Assembly: GCA_029959615.1 (NCBI GenBank)
Contig: JASCOD010000014.1
Location: 24,999-88,998, forward strand
Reading direction: 5' to 3'
Length of the DNA stretch: 64,000 nucleotides
From: Flavobacteriaceae bacterium PS02338
GTDB taxonomy: Bacteria > Bacteroidota > Bacteroidia > Sphingobacteriales > Sphingobacteriaceae
Part shown: in pieces, positions 45,040 to 53,924 of the stretch
Numbering within the stretch: position 1 is the first letter of the stretch
Layout: every line of letters starts with the position of its first letter
Made by a program: the position numbers and the translations under genes
The notes under the pieces: model-generated
What the model saw: the letters and a program-made list of their open reading frames with translations, nothing else
Databases searched by the model: none
What the model was told of the DNA's origin: nothing

Positions 45040-47469
45040 ATGTCCTTATCTAAATATGCGGATAAACGAAACTTTAAAGAAACTACAGAACCAACTGGTG
45101 GAAAGAGTAGTGGTAAAAAACTTGCTTTCGTGGTGCAACGGCACCATGCATCGCACTTACATTACGATTTCCGTTTAGAATTGGATGGCGTGCTCAAAAG
45201 CTGGGCAGTACCTAAAGGCCCATCCTTAAATCCCCAAGATAAGCGTTTAGCGATGATGGTGGAAGATCATCCTTATGATTACAAAACGTTTGAAGGAGTT
45301 ATTCCGAAAGGAAATTATGGTGCTGGTGTAGTCCATATTTTTGATGATGGAATTTACGAAGCTATCGATGGAAAGAATGATAGTTTGATTAAAGGCTTAA
45401 GGGATGGAAATTTGAAGTTTGTTTTACATGGTAAAAAGCTCAAGGGAGAATTTGCTCTAGTACGCATGAAAGACAACGAACAAAATGCTTGGTTACTGAT
45501 TAAACATCGTGATAAATACGCCGTTGATGGTAAATATAGTGCCGAAGATGAAGTAAGTGCTAAGATTAAAAAGCTCGGTAAAGATTTTAAAAAGCCTGCA
45601 GCTGAATTACCTAAAGCAGTAAAATCTAAACTTGAAAAGGAACACTACAAGCCAATGCTTGCCAAATTGACAAAACATGTGATAGAGAGTGAGGAATGGG
45701 TTTTTGAAGAAAAACTTGATGGTTATCGTGGAATTTCTACAGTGAAAAATGGTCGGGCCTCACTGATTTCCAGAAATGGAAAGAATCTGGGGGAAGACTA
45801 TCCAACAATAATCAAAGCGCTAGAGAATTTAAAAATAGACGCTGTTTTGGACGGAGAAATTGTGGTGAGAGAGAAAGACAGAACTAATTTTCAGGCTCTG
45901 CAAAATTATGCTTCAATCAATAAAAAACCGCAATTAACCTACTCAGTTTTTGACGTCTTGGAAATAAATGGCTCTGATGTGAGGGCAATTCCATTAACGC
46001 AGCGTAAACAACTCCTTTCCACTTTACTATCTAATCACCAACAAAAAGAAATTGAGATAACTGACACGATTAAGGTTAAAGGCAATTTGCTCTTAAAGCA
46101 GGCAAAAAAGAAAGATTGGGAAGGTATTATGGCTAAAAAAGCTGATAGCGCTTATAGCAGTGGTATGCGGAGCGCAAATTGGCAAAAGATAAAGTTGCAG
46201 CAAGGGCAAGAAGCCATTATTGTAGGTTACACCAAACCAGCTGGAGAGAGAAATTACTTTGGGGCTTTAGTACTTGCTATAAGGGCCGAAAAAGGGAGGC
46301 TCTCCTATATAGGCAATTGCGGAACAGGCTTTACCCGGCAATCTTTGAAAGAAATTTTTACTTTACTTAAAACTTTGACTATCAACGAAAAGCCATTGAT
46401 GGAGAAAGTGGCACAAGAGAGAAATGTTATATGGGTGAAACCAAAATTAATTTGCGAAGTTACTTTTTCGGAGTGGACAGAGAACGAGCATTTGCGCCAT
46501 CCCGTATTCAAGGGAATTAGAAATGATAAGAAGCTTGTGGATGTAAAACGGGAAACTCTTATTTCAAAAGCACAGGACGAAGAGCAAACCTTAAAATATG
46601 GCAAAAAAACAGTTAAGCTGACTAATCTGAGTAAGATTTATTGGTCTAAAGAAAAAATTACAAAAGGTCAGATGATGGACTATTATAAAGAAATGGCAGA
46701 TTATATTTTGCCACATCTTAAAAATCGACCATTGTCTTTAAATAGACATCCTAATGGAATAAATAAACCAGGCTTTTTCCAAAAGGATTTAAATACCGGT
46801 CAAATTCCGAGTTGGATAAAATATGCGTCGCTAAAGTCTGAAAACTTAGACAAGGAAATCGATTATTTAATTTGTAATGATGAAGCTACGCTATTATGGA
46901 TGGCAAATTTAGGTTGTATAGAAATTAACCCATGGATGAGTACTTACGCCAAACCAAATGAGCCACTTTTTGCTGTATTGGATTTAGATCCACATGGAGT
47001 CGATTTTAAAGATGTCGTAAAAGTTACCTTAACTGCTAAGGAGGTTTTGGATAGATTGGATGTGGTGTCTTTTGTGAAAACTTCGGGTTCAAAGGGTATC
47101 CACATAGTTGTACCAATGGCTAGTCATGATTACCAGGTGTCGAAGAATTTTATTCATTACGTAGCTGGGTTGGTTTACGAACAGCATTCTAATTTAACTA
47201 GTTTGGAGCGAAGCCCAAGCAAGCGCAAAAACAAAATCTACCTTGATTATTTGCAGAATAGAAAAGGACAAACCATAGTAGCGCCATATTCGATACGCCC
47301 AAGACCTGATGCCACCGTTTCTGCACCGTTAAACTGGGATGAAGTAAATGAAGATCTGAGCATAACCGATTTCAATATCTTCAATATGAAAGAACGGTTA
47401 GCTAAGGTGGGAGATTTGTGGAAGGATATTTACAAAGTGAAAAATAAGATTAAAAAGTTGTTGGCCTAA
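45040..47469 (+). CDS. ligD: Multifunctional DNA ligase LigD (PE-LIG-POL)
   Basis: 809 residues in the order phosphoesterase, ligase, polymerase. PE: about 1-160 with RHHASHLHYDFRLELDG (H35, H36, H39, H41, D43). LIG: about 205-500 with adenylated K225 in EEKLDGYRG, and DGEIVV. POL: about 520-809 with KITKGQMMDYYKEMADYILP, LFAVLDLDPHG (metal Asp pair), and YSIRPRPDATVSAPL. It repairs double-strand breaks with Ku. The order matches P. aeruginosa LigD. The operon is Ku then LigD. Confidence 0.95.
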   Translation: MSLSKYADKRNFKETTEPTGGKSSGKKLAFVVQRHHASHLHYDFRLELDGVLKSWAVPKGPSLNPQDKRLAMMVEDHPYDYKTFEGVIPKGNYGAGVVHIFDDGIYEAIDGKNDSLIKGLRDGNLKFVLHGKKLKGEFALVRMKDNEQNAWLLIKHRDKYAVDGKYSAEDEVSAKIKKLGKDFKKPAAELPKAVKSKLEKEHYKPMLAKLTKHVIESEEWVFEEKLDGYRGISTVKNGRASLISRNGKNLGEDYPTIIKALENLKIDAVLDGEIVVREKDRTNFQALQNYASINKKPQLTYSVFDVLEINGSDVRAIPLTQRKQLLSTLLSNHQQKEIEITDTIKVKGNLLLKQAKKKDWEGIMAKKADSAYSSGMRSANWQKIKLQQGQEAIIVGYTKPAGERNYFGALVLAIRAEKGRLSYIGNCGTGFTRQSLKEIFTLLKTLTINEKPLMEKVAQERNVIWVKPKLICEVTFSEWTENEHLRHPVFKGIRNDKKLVDVKRETLISKAQDEEQTLKYGKKTVKLTNLSKIYWSKEKITKGQMMDYYKEMADYILPHLKNRPLSLNRHPNGINKPGFFQKDLNTGQIPSWIKYASLKSENLDKEIDYLICNDEATLLWMANLGCIEINPWMSTYAKPNEPLFAVLDLDPHGVDFKDVVKVTLTAKEVLDRLDVVSFVKTSGSKGIHIVVPMASHDYQVSKNFIHYVAGLVYEQHSNLTSLERSPSKRKNKIYLDYLQNRKGQTIVAPYSIRPRPDATVSAPLNWDEVNEDLSITDFNIFNMKERLAKVGDLWKDIYKVKNKIKKLLA

Positions 47470-47608
47470 ACCTTTTGCCATTGCGAAAGAAATAGCAGAA
47501 AAAAGAATAAGCCCATAGATTTCAGAGAAAAAATCACTGATTAGATATGCGTAAGCTGTGGCTAGAAGATAGGCTCCGTGTTTTGAATTTTAACTTTTGA
47601 ATTAAAGA

Positions 47609-48655
47609 ATGGATATCGCCAAAAGATTTAAAGAAAATCCACTACTTAAACCACAAGATTTAGCTGCAAGTGCAGAAAATTTACAAGTGATCTGTTTGCT
47701 CAACCCAGGAGTGTTTACTTGGAGAGGAAAAATCTATTTACTAGTGAGGGTTGCAGAAAATCTAGGTCCTCAAGGAGGAAAAATATTCATACCAATGCGC
47801 TCAACTTCTGATTTATTAGAAATCATGGAGCTGAAGCTAGACGATCCAGATTTAATCAATACCGATCCTAGAGTGATTAAATACAAAGGGTTGGATTACT
47901 TGACTACCATTTCTTACTTGCGGTTATTTAGCAGTGATGATGGTATCAATTTCAAGCCAGAATTATTAGCGTTGCACGGAAAGGGATATGCAGAACGCTT
48001 TGGTATTGAAGATTGTAGAGTGGTCCAAATTGGAGATACATTTTACTTGAGTTACACCGCGGTTTCTGATAATGGCGTAGCCGTTGGCTTAAGGACTACT
48101 AAAGATTGGCAAAACTTTCAAAGTCACGGACTGATATTTCCTCCGCACAATAAAGACGTTGCACTTTTCGAGGAAAAAATTAACGAAAAGTTTTATGCCT
48201 TACATCGTCCTAGCAGTAAAGAAATAGGTGGTAATTATATCTGGATCGCAGAATCTTTGGATGGATTACACTGGGGAAATCATCAGTGTATTATAAAAAC
48301 TAGAACAGGACTTTGGGACAGTGCGAGGGTTGGAGCAGGGGCGGCTCCAATCAAAACAGCTCAGGGCTGGTTAGAAATATACCATGGTGCAAACGAAGAA
48401 AATCGTTACTGTTTGGGAGCCATACTTTTAGATTTAGAAAACCCAGCCAAAGTGATTGCTCGCTCAAAAGAACCTATTATGGAGCCTAAAGAAAGTTACG
48501 AATTAAGTGGTTTCTTAGGATCGGTAGTATTTACAAACGGACATATTGTAAACGGAGATGAAATAACGATCTATTATGGTGCAGCAGATGAATCTATCTG
48601 CGCTGCAAAGTTTTCTATTGAGGAAATCTTAGAAAAATTAATCCATTTAGGTTAG
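47609..48655 (+). CDS. GH130-family glycoside phosphorylase/hydrolase (short form)
   Basis: 348 residues with the five-bladed GH130 fold: NPGVFTWRGKIYLLVRVAEN, GIEDCRVVQIGDTFYLSYTA, KDVALFEEKINEKFYALHRP, GWLEIYHGANEENRYCLGAI, FLGSVVFTNG and IYYGAADESICAAKF. Compared with the enzyme at 34448 it lacks the N-terminal helical extension. The catalytic Asp is expected in GIEDCRV. It probably acts on beta-mannosides by phosphorolysis or hydrolysis. It lies after Ku-LigD; a functional connection is only positional. Confidence 0.85.
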   Translation: MDIAKRFKENPLLKPQDLAASAENLQVICLLNPGVFTWRGKIYLLVRVAENLGPQGGKIFIPMRSTSDLLEIMELKLDDPDLINTDPRVIKYKGLDYLTTISYLRLFSSDDGINFKPELLALHGKGYAERFGIEDCRVVQIGDTFYLSYTAVSDNGVAVGLRTTKDWQNFQSHGLIFPPHNKDVALFEEKINEKFYALHRPSSKEIGGNYIWIAESLDGLHWGNHQCIIKTRTGLWDSARVGAGAAPIKTAQGWLEIYHGANEENRYCLGAILLDLENPAKVIARSKEPIMEPKESYELSGFLGSVVFTNGHIVNGDEITIYYGAADESICAAKFSIEEILEKLIHLG

Positions 48656-48753
48656 CTAATCCAAAATAAATTTGCTTTGCAGTTTTTCATTTCACTACAT
48701 TCAACATCAGTTTTGTATACCGATTTTTCCAATATTAATATCGCTTTAACTCT

Positions 48754-48891
48754 CTACGTTCCACTTTTCTTTCTCTGTTTTTCCTCGGCTTGTTTCACTT
48801 CATCCTTTTCTGCTAAAGGCTCTTCGGTTTTTAATCTAGGATTAGTTGCCTTATCTGCTTTGGTCGATTTATTTTTAACTGGAGTTTTCAT
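48754..48891 (-). CDS. Small charged protein, 45 residues
   Basis: ATG at 48891 to TAG: MKTPVKNKSTKADKATNPRL followed by KTEEPLAEKDEVKQAEEKQR. It is highly charged and probably disordered, like others in this region. The forward frame across it has no such composition. Function unknown. It may belong to the small stress proteins seen at 39.7-40.9 kb. Confidence 0.5.
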   Translation of the reverse strand: MKTPVKNKSTKADKATNPRLKTEEPLAEKDEVKQAEEKQRKKSGT

Positions 48892-49036
48892 GTTCGCTCG
48901 TTTTTATTAACTAACATTTTACGCTTGCTTTTGTTGTTTTTCTGCTTGTGTTTTTAAAAAAGAAGTATTAATACTTTGTCTGCCTGCGTTAAATGCTTGA
49001 CCATCTGTAACTATAAAATCATCAAACGTAATCCTT
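48892..49036. other. Short intergenic stretch with a possible start-less minus-strand frame
   Basis: On the minus strand an open frame ends in TFDDFIVTDGQAFNAGRQSI followed by NTSFLKTQAEKQQKQA. It has a coding-like composition, but no ATG, GTG or TTG start is found before an in-frame stop. It could be the remnant of a small gene. I do not call a gene. Confidence 0.3.
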
Positions 49037-49050
49037 AAAATCGTAAATCT
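49037..49050 (+). repeat. Short motif AAAATCGTAAATCT before the BatA-type gene
   Basis: Identical 14-mer to 9038-9051 and, on the minus strand, 25739-25752. It ends 19 bases before the ATG at 49070. Confidence 0.7.
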
Positions 49051-49054
49051 TTTG

Positions 49055-49062
49055 TACCTTTG
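49055..49062 (+). promoter_or_regulatory. Candidate -7 box (TACCTTTG) before the BatA-type gene
   Basis: A TAnnTTTG match only eight bases before the ATG at 49070. If used, the mRNA would be nearly leaderless, so it may be coincidental. Confidence 0.35.
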
Positions 49063-49069
49063 GTTTTTA

Positions 49070-51106
49070 ATGAATTTCCTCTATCCGGGCTTCCTTTTTG
49101 CACTTTTAGCGGTACTAATCCCGGTAGTTATTCATTTATTCAATTTCCGCAAGTTTAAGAAAGTTTATTTTAGTAATGTTTCTTTCTTAAAAAAGGTGAA
49201 GGAGCAAAATTCATCTAAAGAAAAACTTAAAAACCTGTTGATTTTAGCCGCTCGTATCTTGGCTATCGTCTTCTTAGTTTTGGCATTTGCTAGACCATTC
49301 ATCAACTCTAATTCTGAAACCAATAAAGCAAACGGCAATATTGTAAGTATTTATCTTGATAATTCTTACAGTATGGATGCCGTAAATAAGGAAGGTAGTT
49401 TACTGGATGAGGCTAAGCGCAGAGCGAAGGAAATTGCAAAAAGCTACCAACTCAATGATCGTTTCCAATTGTTAACCAATGATTTTGAAGGGAAACATCA
49501 ACGTCTACTAAATTTCGAAGAGTTTATTCAAGCTGCAGATGAAGTGAAAATCTCTGCTGCGAATAGAAACCTGCAGCAAGTGCTTAATCGTCAGCAAGGT
49601 GTTTTTACCGGAGCTGCTAATAGGTTTGCTTACATCATTTCCGATTTTCAGCAGAATTTTGCAGGTAAAGAAGCGATAAAAAAGGATCAGACTACCCAAC
49701 TTGCATTAGTGAAGTTGAATTCCAATGAATTGCCTAACATCTCGGTAGATAGTATTTGGTTTCTTTCACCTGTGCACCAGCCTAATACTTCTGAGAAAAT
49801 TATTGTACGATTAAAGAACTTTGGCAATGAAGACGCTAAAAATGTTCCGCTAAAATTAACTATCAATAATCAACAAAAAGCTATCAGCAGTGTCAACGTT
49901 AGTGCTGGAGCGACGTTTATCGATACGCTTTCTTACAGTGGTTTAAATTTAGGTTGGCAAAAAGGTGTATTAAGCATCAAAGATTTTCCATTGACTTTTG
50001 ATGATGAACTAAATTTTAGTTTCAATGTTAACGCCAATCAGCAAGTTTTAAGTATTAGCGGTAATAAAACTGCCAAATATATTGAAGCACTTTTCAATGC
50101 CGATCCTTATTTTAAACTTATTTCTGTCTCCGAAAATAATATCAACTACGCCGCTTTTTCAAATTACAGTTTAATTATATTGAATGGTATTAGCCAACCT
50201 TCAAGTGGTTTAGCACAAGAACTTAAAAACTATGTGAGTAATGGTGGTTCAGTAGTTGTTTTCCCCTCTACAGAAGTTGAAAAAGGCATTTACTCTTCGT
50301 TTTTAAATACATTGAATTTACCTGCCGTTGCAAATTTAGTTACTGAGCCTACTAAAGTCTCGCAAATAGAATTAAAGCATTCGTTATTTAAGGATGTGTT
50401 TGAAGAATTGCCTAAAAATATGGATTTGCCATTGGTTAATCGCTATTTCACTTATGCTGAAAACAGCAGGGTAGCCCAAGAACCATTATTGCAATTGCCT
50501 GCAGGAAGGATTTTTCTAGCTCGTTATCCAATTTCTTCTGGACAAATTTTCTTAGCTGCCGCTGGCTTGGAAGAAGAAGAGGGGAATCTATCAAAACATC
50601 CATTGTTTGTACCACTGATGTATAGAATAGCGTTCGAGAGTGCCAAAGACCAACCATTATTTTACACCATCGCAAAAGATAATGTCATAACGCTTCCATC
50701 TGTTAAGTTGGGTGCTAATCAATCTTTAAAGCTAATTGGAAATGGATTTGAGGTAATTCCAGATATCAGCCACCAGAATGGAAAAATGTTGTTGTATGTG
50801 GCAGATCAAATTCAAAAGTCGGGATTTTACAATGTGAAAAAAGCAGACTCTACTTTAGCCGTGGCCGCTTTTAATGATGACAGGTTGGAATCGAATATGA
50901 AGTATGATAGCCAAACGGAATTGGAAGAACGTTTTGGTACTCAGAAAGTTCATTTTATCGATACAAAGAAGGAGAATATTTCATCGGCTATTACTGAAAA
51001 AAATAATGGAACTGAGTTATGGAAACTTTGCCTAATTTTGAGCTTAATTTTCATAGCCGCTGAGATATTGTTGGTTAGATATTTTTCGCCACAGATGCAC
51101 AGATAA
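49070..51106 (+). CDS. BatA-domain / vWA-like membrane protein
   Basis: 678 residues from the ATG at 49070; the frame is open from TTG 49052. The N-terminal BatA double-helix segment is FLYPGFLFALLAVLIPVVIH ... ILAARILAIVFLVLAFARP. A vWA-like domain follows with the MIDAS-type start NIVSIYLDNSYSMDAVNKEG, then beta-rich modules and a C-terminal transmembrane helix (LCLILSLIFIAAEILLV). It is anchored in the inner membrane. The final residues SPQMHR and stop are encoded by the palindromic repeat at 51088-51143, so the natural C-terminus may have been replaced. Confidence 0.82.
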   Translation: MNFLYPGFLFALLAVLIPVVIHLFNFRKFKKVYFSNVSFLKKVKEQNSSKEKLKNLLILAARILAIVFLVLAFARPFINSNSETNKANGNIVSIYLDNSYSMDAVNKEGSLLDEAKRRAKEIAKSYQLNDRFQLLTNDFEGKHQRLLNFEEFIQAADEVKISAANRNLQQVLNRQQGVFTGAANRFAYIISDFQQNFAGKEAIKKDQTTQLALVKLNSNELPNISVDSIWFLSPVHQPNTSEKIIVRLKNFGNEDAKNVPLKLTINNQQKAISSVNVSAGATFIDTLSYSGLNLGWQKGVLSIKDFPLTFDDELNFSFNVNANQQVLSISGNKTAKYIEALFNADPYFKLISVSENNINYAAFSNYSLIILNGISQPSSGLAQELKNYVSNGGSVVVFPSTEVEKGIYSSFLNTLNLPAVANLVTEPTKVSQIELKHSLFKDVFEELPKNMDLPLVNRYFTYAENSRVAQEPLLQLPAGRIFLARYPISSGQIFLAAAGLEEEEGNLSKHPLFVPLMYRIAFESAKDQPLFYTIAKDNVITLPSVKLGANQSLKLIGNGFEVIPDISHQNGKMLLYVADQIQKSGFYNVKKADSTLAVAAFNDDRLESNMKYDSQTELEERFGTQKVHFIDTKKENISSAITEKNNGTELWKLCLILSLIFIAAEILLVRYFSPQMHR

Positions 51107-51143
51107 ATTACATTAATTTGAAAAAAATCTGTGCATCTGTTGC
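51088..51143. repeat. Palindromic repeat overlapping the 3' end of the BatA-type gene
   Basis: Left arm GCCACAGATGCACAGAT (51088-51104) and right arm ATCTGTGCATCTGTTGC (51127-51143) match in 16 of 17 positions. The left arm supplies the last codons and stop of the gene ending 51106. A degenerate relative is at 26246-26313. Confidence 0.85.
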
Positions 51144-51192
51144 TAGTAGACAACTGTGGTTAAAGAAAATTGAAAATAAAATATAGAAATTC

Positions 51193-52452
51193 ATGAGCCT
51201 CTTAATTAAGGGAATTACCATTGCCGATGCCTGTAGTGAGTTTAACGGAAAAACTTGCGATGTGAGAGTTGATAAAGGAACAATTGTAGAGATAGGCAAA
51301 AACTTAGAATTGCAAAAATCGGAGACTGTTTTTGAAGGAAATGGAGCCGTTTTATCGCCAGGATTTTTCGACTTGAATTGTGTTTTTGGAGATCCAGGTT
51401 TGGAAACCAAAGAAGATATTCAAACAGGTACAGCAGCCGCTGCTGCGGGTGGTTTTACGGGTATCGCTGTTATGCCAAATACAAAACCCGTGGTACAAAA
51501 CAAGGGAGAAGTTGAGTATATCTTAAATAGAGCTAAAGGTAATTTGGTAGATATCCATCCTATAGGAGCTATCAGTCAGAATTTAGAAGGTAAAGAGCTA
51601 GCTGAGATGTTCGATATGAAACAAGCTGGTGCAGTAGCCTTTGCAGATGCTGGAAAAGCAATTGCTGATGATGGTTTTATGAGTAGGGCTTTGCAATATG
51701 CATTAGGTTTCGATGGTTTGCTATTTACACATCCAGAAAATAAAGCGCTGGTTGGTAAGGCTCAAGTGAATGAGAGTAAAACCACTATTTTGTTGGGGAT
51801 GAAAGGTGCACCTGCGTTAGCGGAAGAATTACAGGTTTCGAGAGATATTTTCTTAGCACAATATCACAATGCGCCTGTTCATATTAGTAACATATCTACC
51901 TCAGGTTCGGTTGCACTAATTAAAAAGGCAAAAAAAGATGGCATAAAAGTAACCTGCGATGTTGCAGCTCATCAATTGGTATTTACAGAAGAGTTGTTGA
52001 ACGATTTCGATAGCAACTATAAAGTGAAACCTCCATTGCGTAGCAAAGCTGATAACAAAGCACTAATTGCTGGATTAAAAGACGGAACAATTGATGCCAT
52101 TTCTTCGCAGCATCGTCCGCATGAAATTGAATTTAAAAATGTAGAGTTCGAAGCAGCTAATTATGGTATCATCACACTACAAACTGTATTGCCCTTGTTA
52201 TTGCAAGCAGGTTTAGATGCTGCGCTAATCGTAGAGAAGCTGGCAGTTGCGCCCAGAAACTTGCTTAAGTTAGAAGTTCCTAAAATTAAGGTGGGGGCGA
52301 TAGCAAATTTTACCGTATTTAATCCTTCAAAGGAATGGATTTTTAATAGTGAAACAAATAAGTCAAAATCATCTAATTCGCCTTTATTTAACACTAAATT
52401 GATAGGAAAGGTAGAATTGGTTTATAATAATAATCAGTATCAGATTTTTTAA
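51193..52452 (+). CDS. Dihydroorotase-like protein lacking the zinc-binding residues
   Basis: 419 residues of the amidohydrolase fold. The typical DHOase segment D-x-H-x-H-x-R-(E/D)-P-G reads DLNCVFGDPG at 60-69, so both metal His are Asn62 and Val64, and Arg is Gly66. The late DHAPH motif reads SSQHRPHE, so the catalytic Asp is also replaced. FTGIAVMPNTKPVVQNK and KVKPPLRSKADNKALI still identify the family. It is therefore probably a non-catalytic DHOase homologue, like the PyrC-prime partner that supports aspartate transcarbamoylase in some bacteria. It follows the BatA-type gene. Confidence 0.85.
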   Translation: MSLLIKGITIADACSEFNGKTCDVRVDKGTIVEIGKNLELQKSETVFEGNGAVLSPGFFDLNCVFGDPGLETKEDIQTGTAAAAAGGFTGIAVMPNTKPVVQNKGEVEYILNRAKGNLVDIHPIGAISQNLEGKELAEMFDMKQAGAVAFADAGKAIADDGFMSRALQYALGFDGLLFTHPENKALVGKAQVNESKTTILLGMKGAPALAEELQVSRDIFLAQYHNAPVHISNISTSGSVALIKKAKKDGIKVTCDVAAHQLVFTEELLNDFDSNYKVKPPLRSKADNKALIAGLKDGTIDAISSQHRPHEIEFKNVEFEAANYGIITLQTVLPLLLQAGLDAALIVEKLAVAPRNLLKLEVPKIKVGAIANFTVFNPSKEWIFNSETNKSKSSNSPLFNTKLIGKVELVYNNNQYQIF

Positions 52453-52458
52453 ACAATT

Positions 52459-52518
52459 GTCGTTCCGACGATAGGAAGAGTTTACCCAATATAGATTCTT
52501 CGCTGCGCTCTGGATGAC
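52459..52518. repeat. Intergenic inverted repeat (GTCGTTCCGACG type)
   Basis: GTCGTTCCGACGATAGGAAG on the left and TTCTTCGCTGCGCTCTGGAT followed by GAC on the right. It is a relative of the GTCATTCTGACG element at 6910. Confidence 0.65.
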
Positions 52519-52535
52519 AAGCAACGAGAAATACA

Positions 52536-53210
52536 ATGAACAACACGGTAAAAAAAACAATCACGGCTTCCTTAGCGAAGTTTGGCGAAGTAAATAAGGC
52601 AGCAAGTATAGAATTGATACACAAATTAGTGGAAGTTTTTGAAGCCGACGCTGATTTTATGGATAAAGTAGCTCAATTTGATGCTGTTTTTGATGAATAT
52701 CCAAAGTTTGAAGAGCTGAGAGAAACCTTCTTTGATCTGTTGATGATCAACTTCTTTACCAGTGATGTGAATAAGTTAGAAGAAGACTATCTTGACTCAA
52801 AAGAATGGGAAGCAATTGAAGATGAAACTATTGATAGGGGAACAGAGCTGTTGAACCTTTTGTTGTACATTAACGAATGCCACGACGAGCAGATTAAACC
52901 AGAGTTAGAGGATTTCTTGAAAGAATTTTTATTGGTTGATGAAGATGAGTTCCAAGATGAATTTCATATTTATGAAGATTTAATCAGTAACCAACAATTG
53001 GCCGAAACTAGCATTCAAGAAATCTGCGAAAATGCAAAGATTTTAAACTTGGCAGAAGAAATGGAGGAATTATTTGTGCCATTCATGGCTTTCTTCTTGC
53101 AACCAGTAGCTTCAGAACAAGCTTTTAAAGGTTTAGAGAAATTCAGTAACAATAAGGCTTTTGATGCGTCTGTTTATAGCCTAATTTCTAGTTTTAATCA
53201 AAGTAGATAA
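52536..53210 (+). CDS. Acidic helical protein of unknown function
   Basis: 224 residues, strongly acidic and all helical (ASIELIHKLVEVFEADADFM, EWEAIEDETIDRGTELLNLL, DEDEFQDEFHIYEDLI). No signal peptide or membrane segment, so it is cytoplasmic. It lies in an operon-like run with the DUF4199 gene 12 bases later. No family recognised; the arrangement after a DHOase-like gene and before DUF4199 suggests a Bacteroidota-specific neighbourhood. Confidence 0.65.
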   Translation: MNNTVKKTITASLAKFGEVNKAASIELIHKLVEVFEADADFMDKVAQFDAVFDEYPKFEELRETFFDLLMINFFTSDVNKLEEDYLDSKEWEAIEDETIDRGTELLNLLLYINECHDEQIKPELEDFLKEFLLVDEDEFQDEFHIYEDLISNQQLAETSIQEICENAKILNLAEEMEELFVPFMAFFLQPVASEQAFKGLEKFSNNKAFDASVYSLISSFNQSR

Positions 53211-53222
53211 TCAAATTAAATC

Positions 53223-53804
53223 ATGAAAGAAACAGTTAACATCAAAAACGAAGCCTTAAAAAATGGATTAATTTGGGGTGCAGTAAACATCGTATTGTTT
53301 TTAGTAACCTGGTATGTTGCGCCAACTTTAATGAGTTCTTATTGGTATGCAGGTATTTCTTTTTTAATTGGTTTGGCACTCGCTATATTTTTCTGCATTG
53401 ATATGCGTAATAAAGTGGGTGGATATTGGACTTTTGGAGAAGCTTTATGGCCTATTTTTGTGACTTTTGTATTCGCAATGGGATTGGTCTTTGTATTTAA
53501 CATTCTTTTCGGCAAATACATTGATACTACTTATCCAGAGCAAATGAAAGAAATGGTAATCACTAAGTCTGAAGCTACCATGAAATCTTTTGGTTTAAGT
53601 GATGAAGAGGCAGCGAAAGCTTTAGAGAAAACACACGAAAATTTAGAGAAACAGTTCACACCAACATTTAGTGAAGCAGTAATGGGATTTGGTATAGCTG
53701 CGATTATGTATTTTATCGGTGCTGTTATTTTTGCTTTGATATTTAGACGCAATAATCCAAATCCGTTCGCAAATCAAGTAGAGGATCAATTAGGCGCTAG
53801 TTAA
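53223..53804 (+). CDS. DUF4199-family membrane protein
   Basis: 193 residues with four transmembrane helices at about 14-32, 39-57, 72-96 and 151-172. The first two helices and the GGYWTFGEALWPIFVTFVFA stretch are the DUF4199 pattern. A soluble loop lies between helices three and four (about 98-145, MKEMVITKSEATMKSFGLSD). Function unknown. It is cotranscribed with the acidic protein gene, and a terminator follows. Confidence 0.85.
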   Translation: MKETVNIKNEALKNGLIWGAVNIVLFLVTWYVAPTLMSSYWYAGISFLIGLALAIFFCIDMRNKVGGYWTFGEALWPIFVTFVFAMGLVFVFNILFGKYIDTTYPEQMKEMVITKSEATMKSFGLSDEEAAKALEKTHENLEKQFTPTFSEAVMGFGIAAIMYFIGAVIFALIFRRNNPNPFANQVEDQLGAS

Positions 53805-53825
53805 GAGTTGCTTAATTATATTTTA

Positions 53826-53875
53826 AACGTGCAAATTATCTCAATTTATTTGATGAAATTTGCACGTTGTTTTTT
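53826..53875 (+). terminator. Rho-independent terminator after DUF4199
   Basis: AACGTGCAAATT pairs with AATTTGCACGTT, with a loop of about 19 bases, then a T-rich run. Confidence 0.75.
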
Positions 53876-53924
53876 AATATTAGTATTTTATTTAGATACT
53901 TAATACTAATACCTAAATACTGAA

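Noticed and set aside
48677..48910. 77-codon forward frame
   Set aside because: Antisense to the small charged gene at 48754-48891, and starts in a non-conserved, hydrophobic composition without context.
48892..49036. Minus-strand frame ending KTQAEKQQKQA
   Set aside because: No start codon before an in-frame stop, so no gene is called; possibly a remnant.
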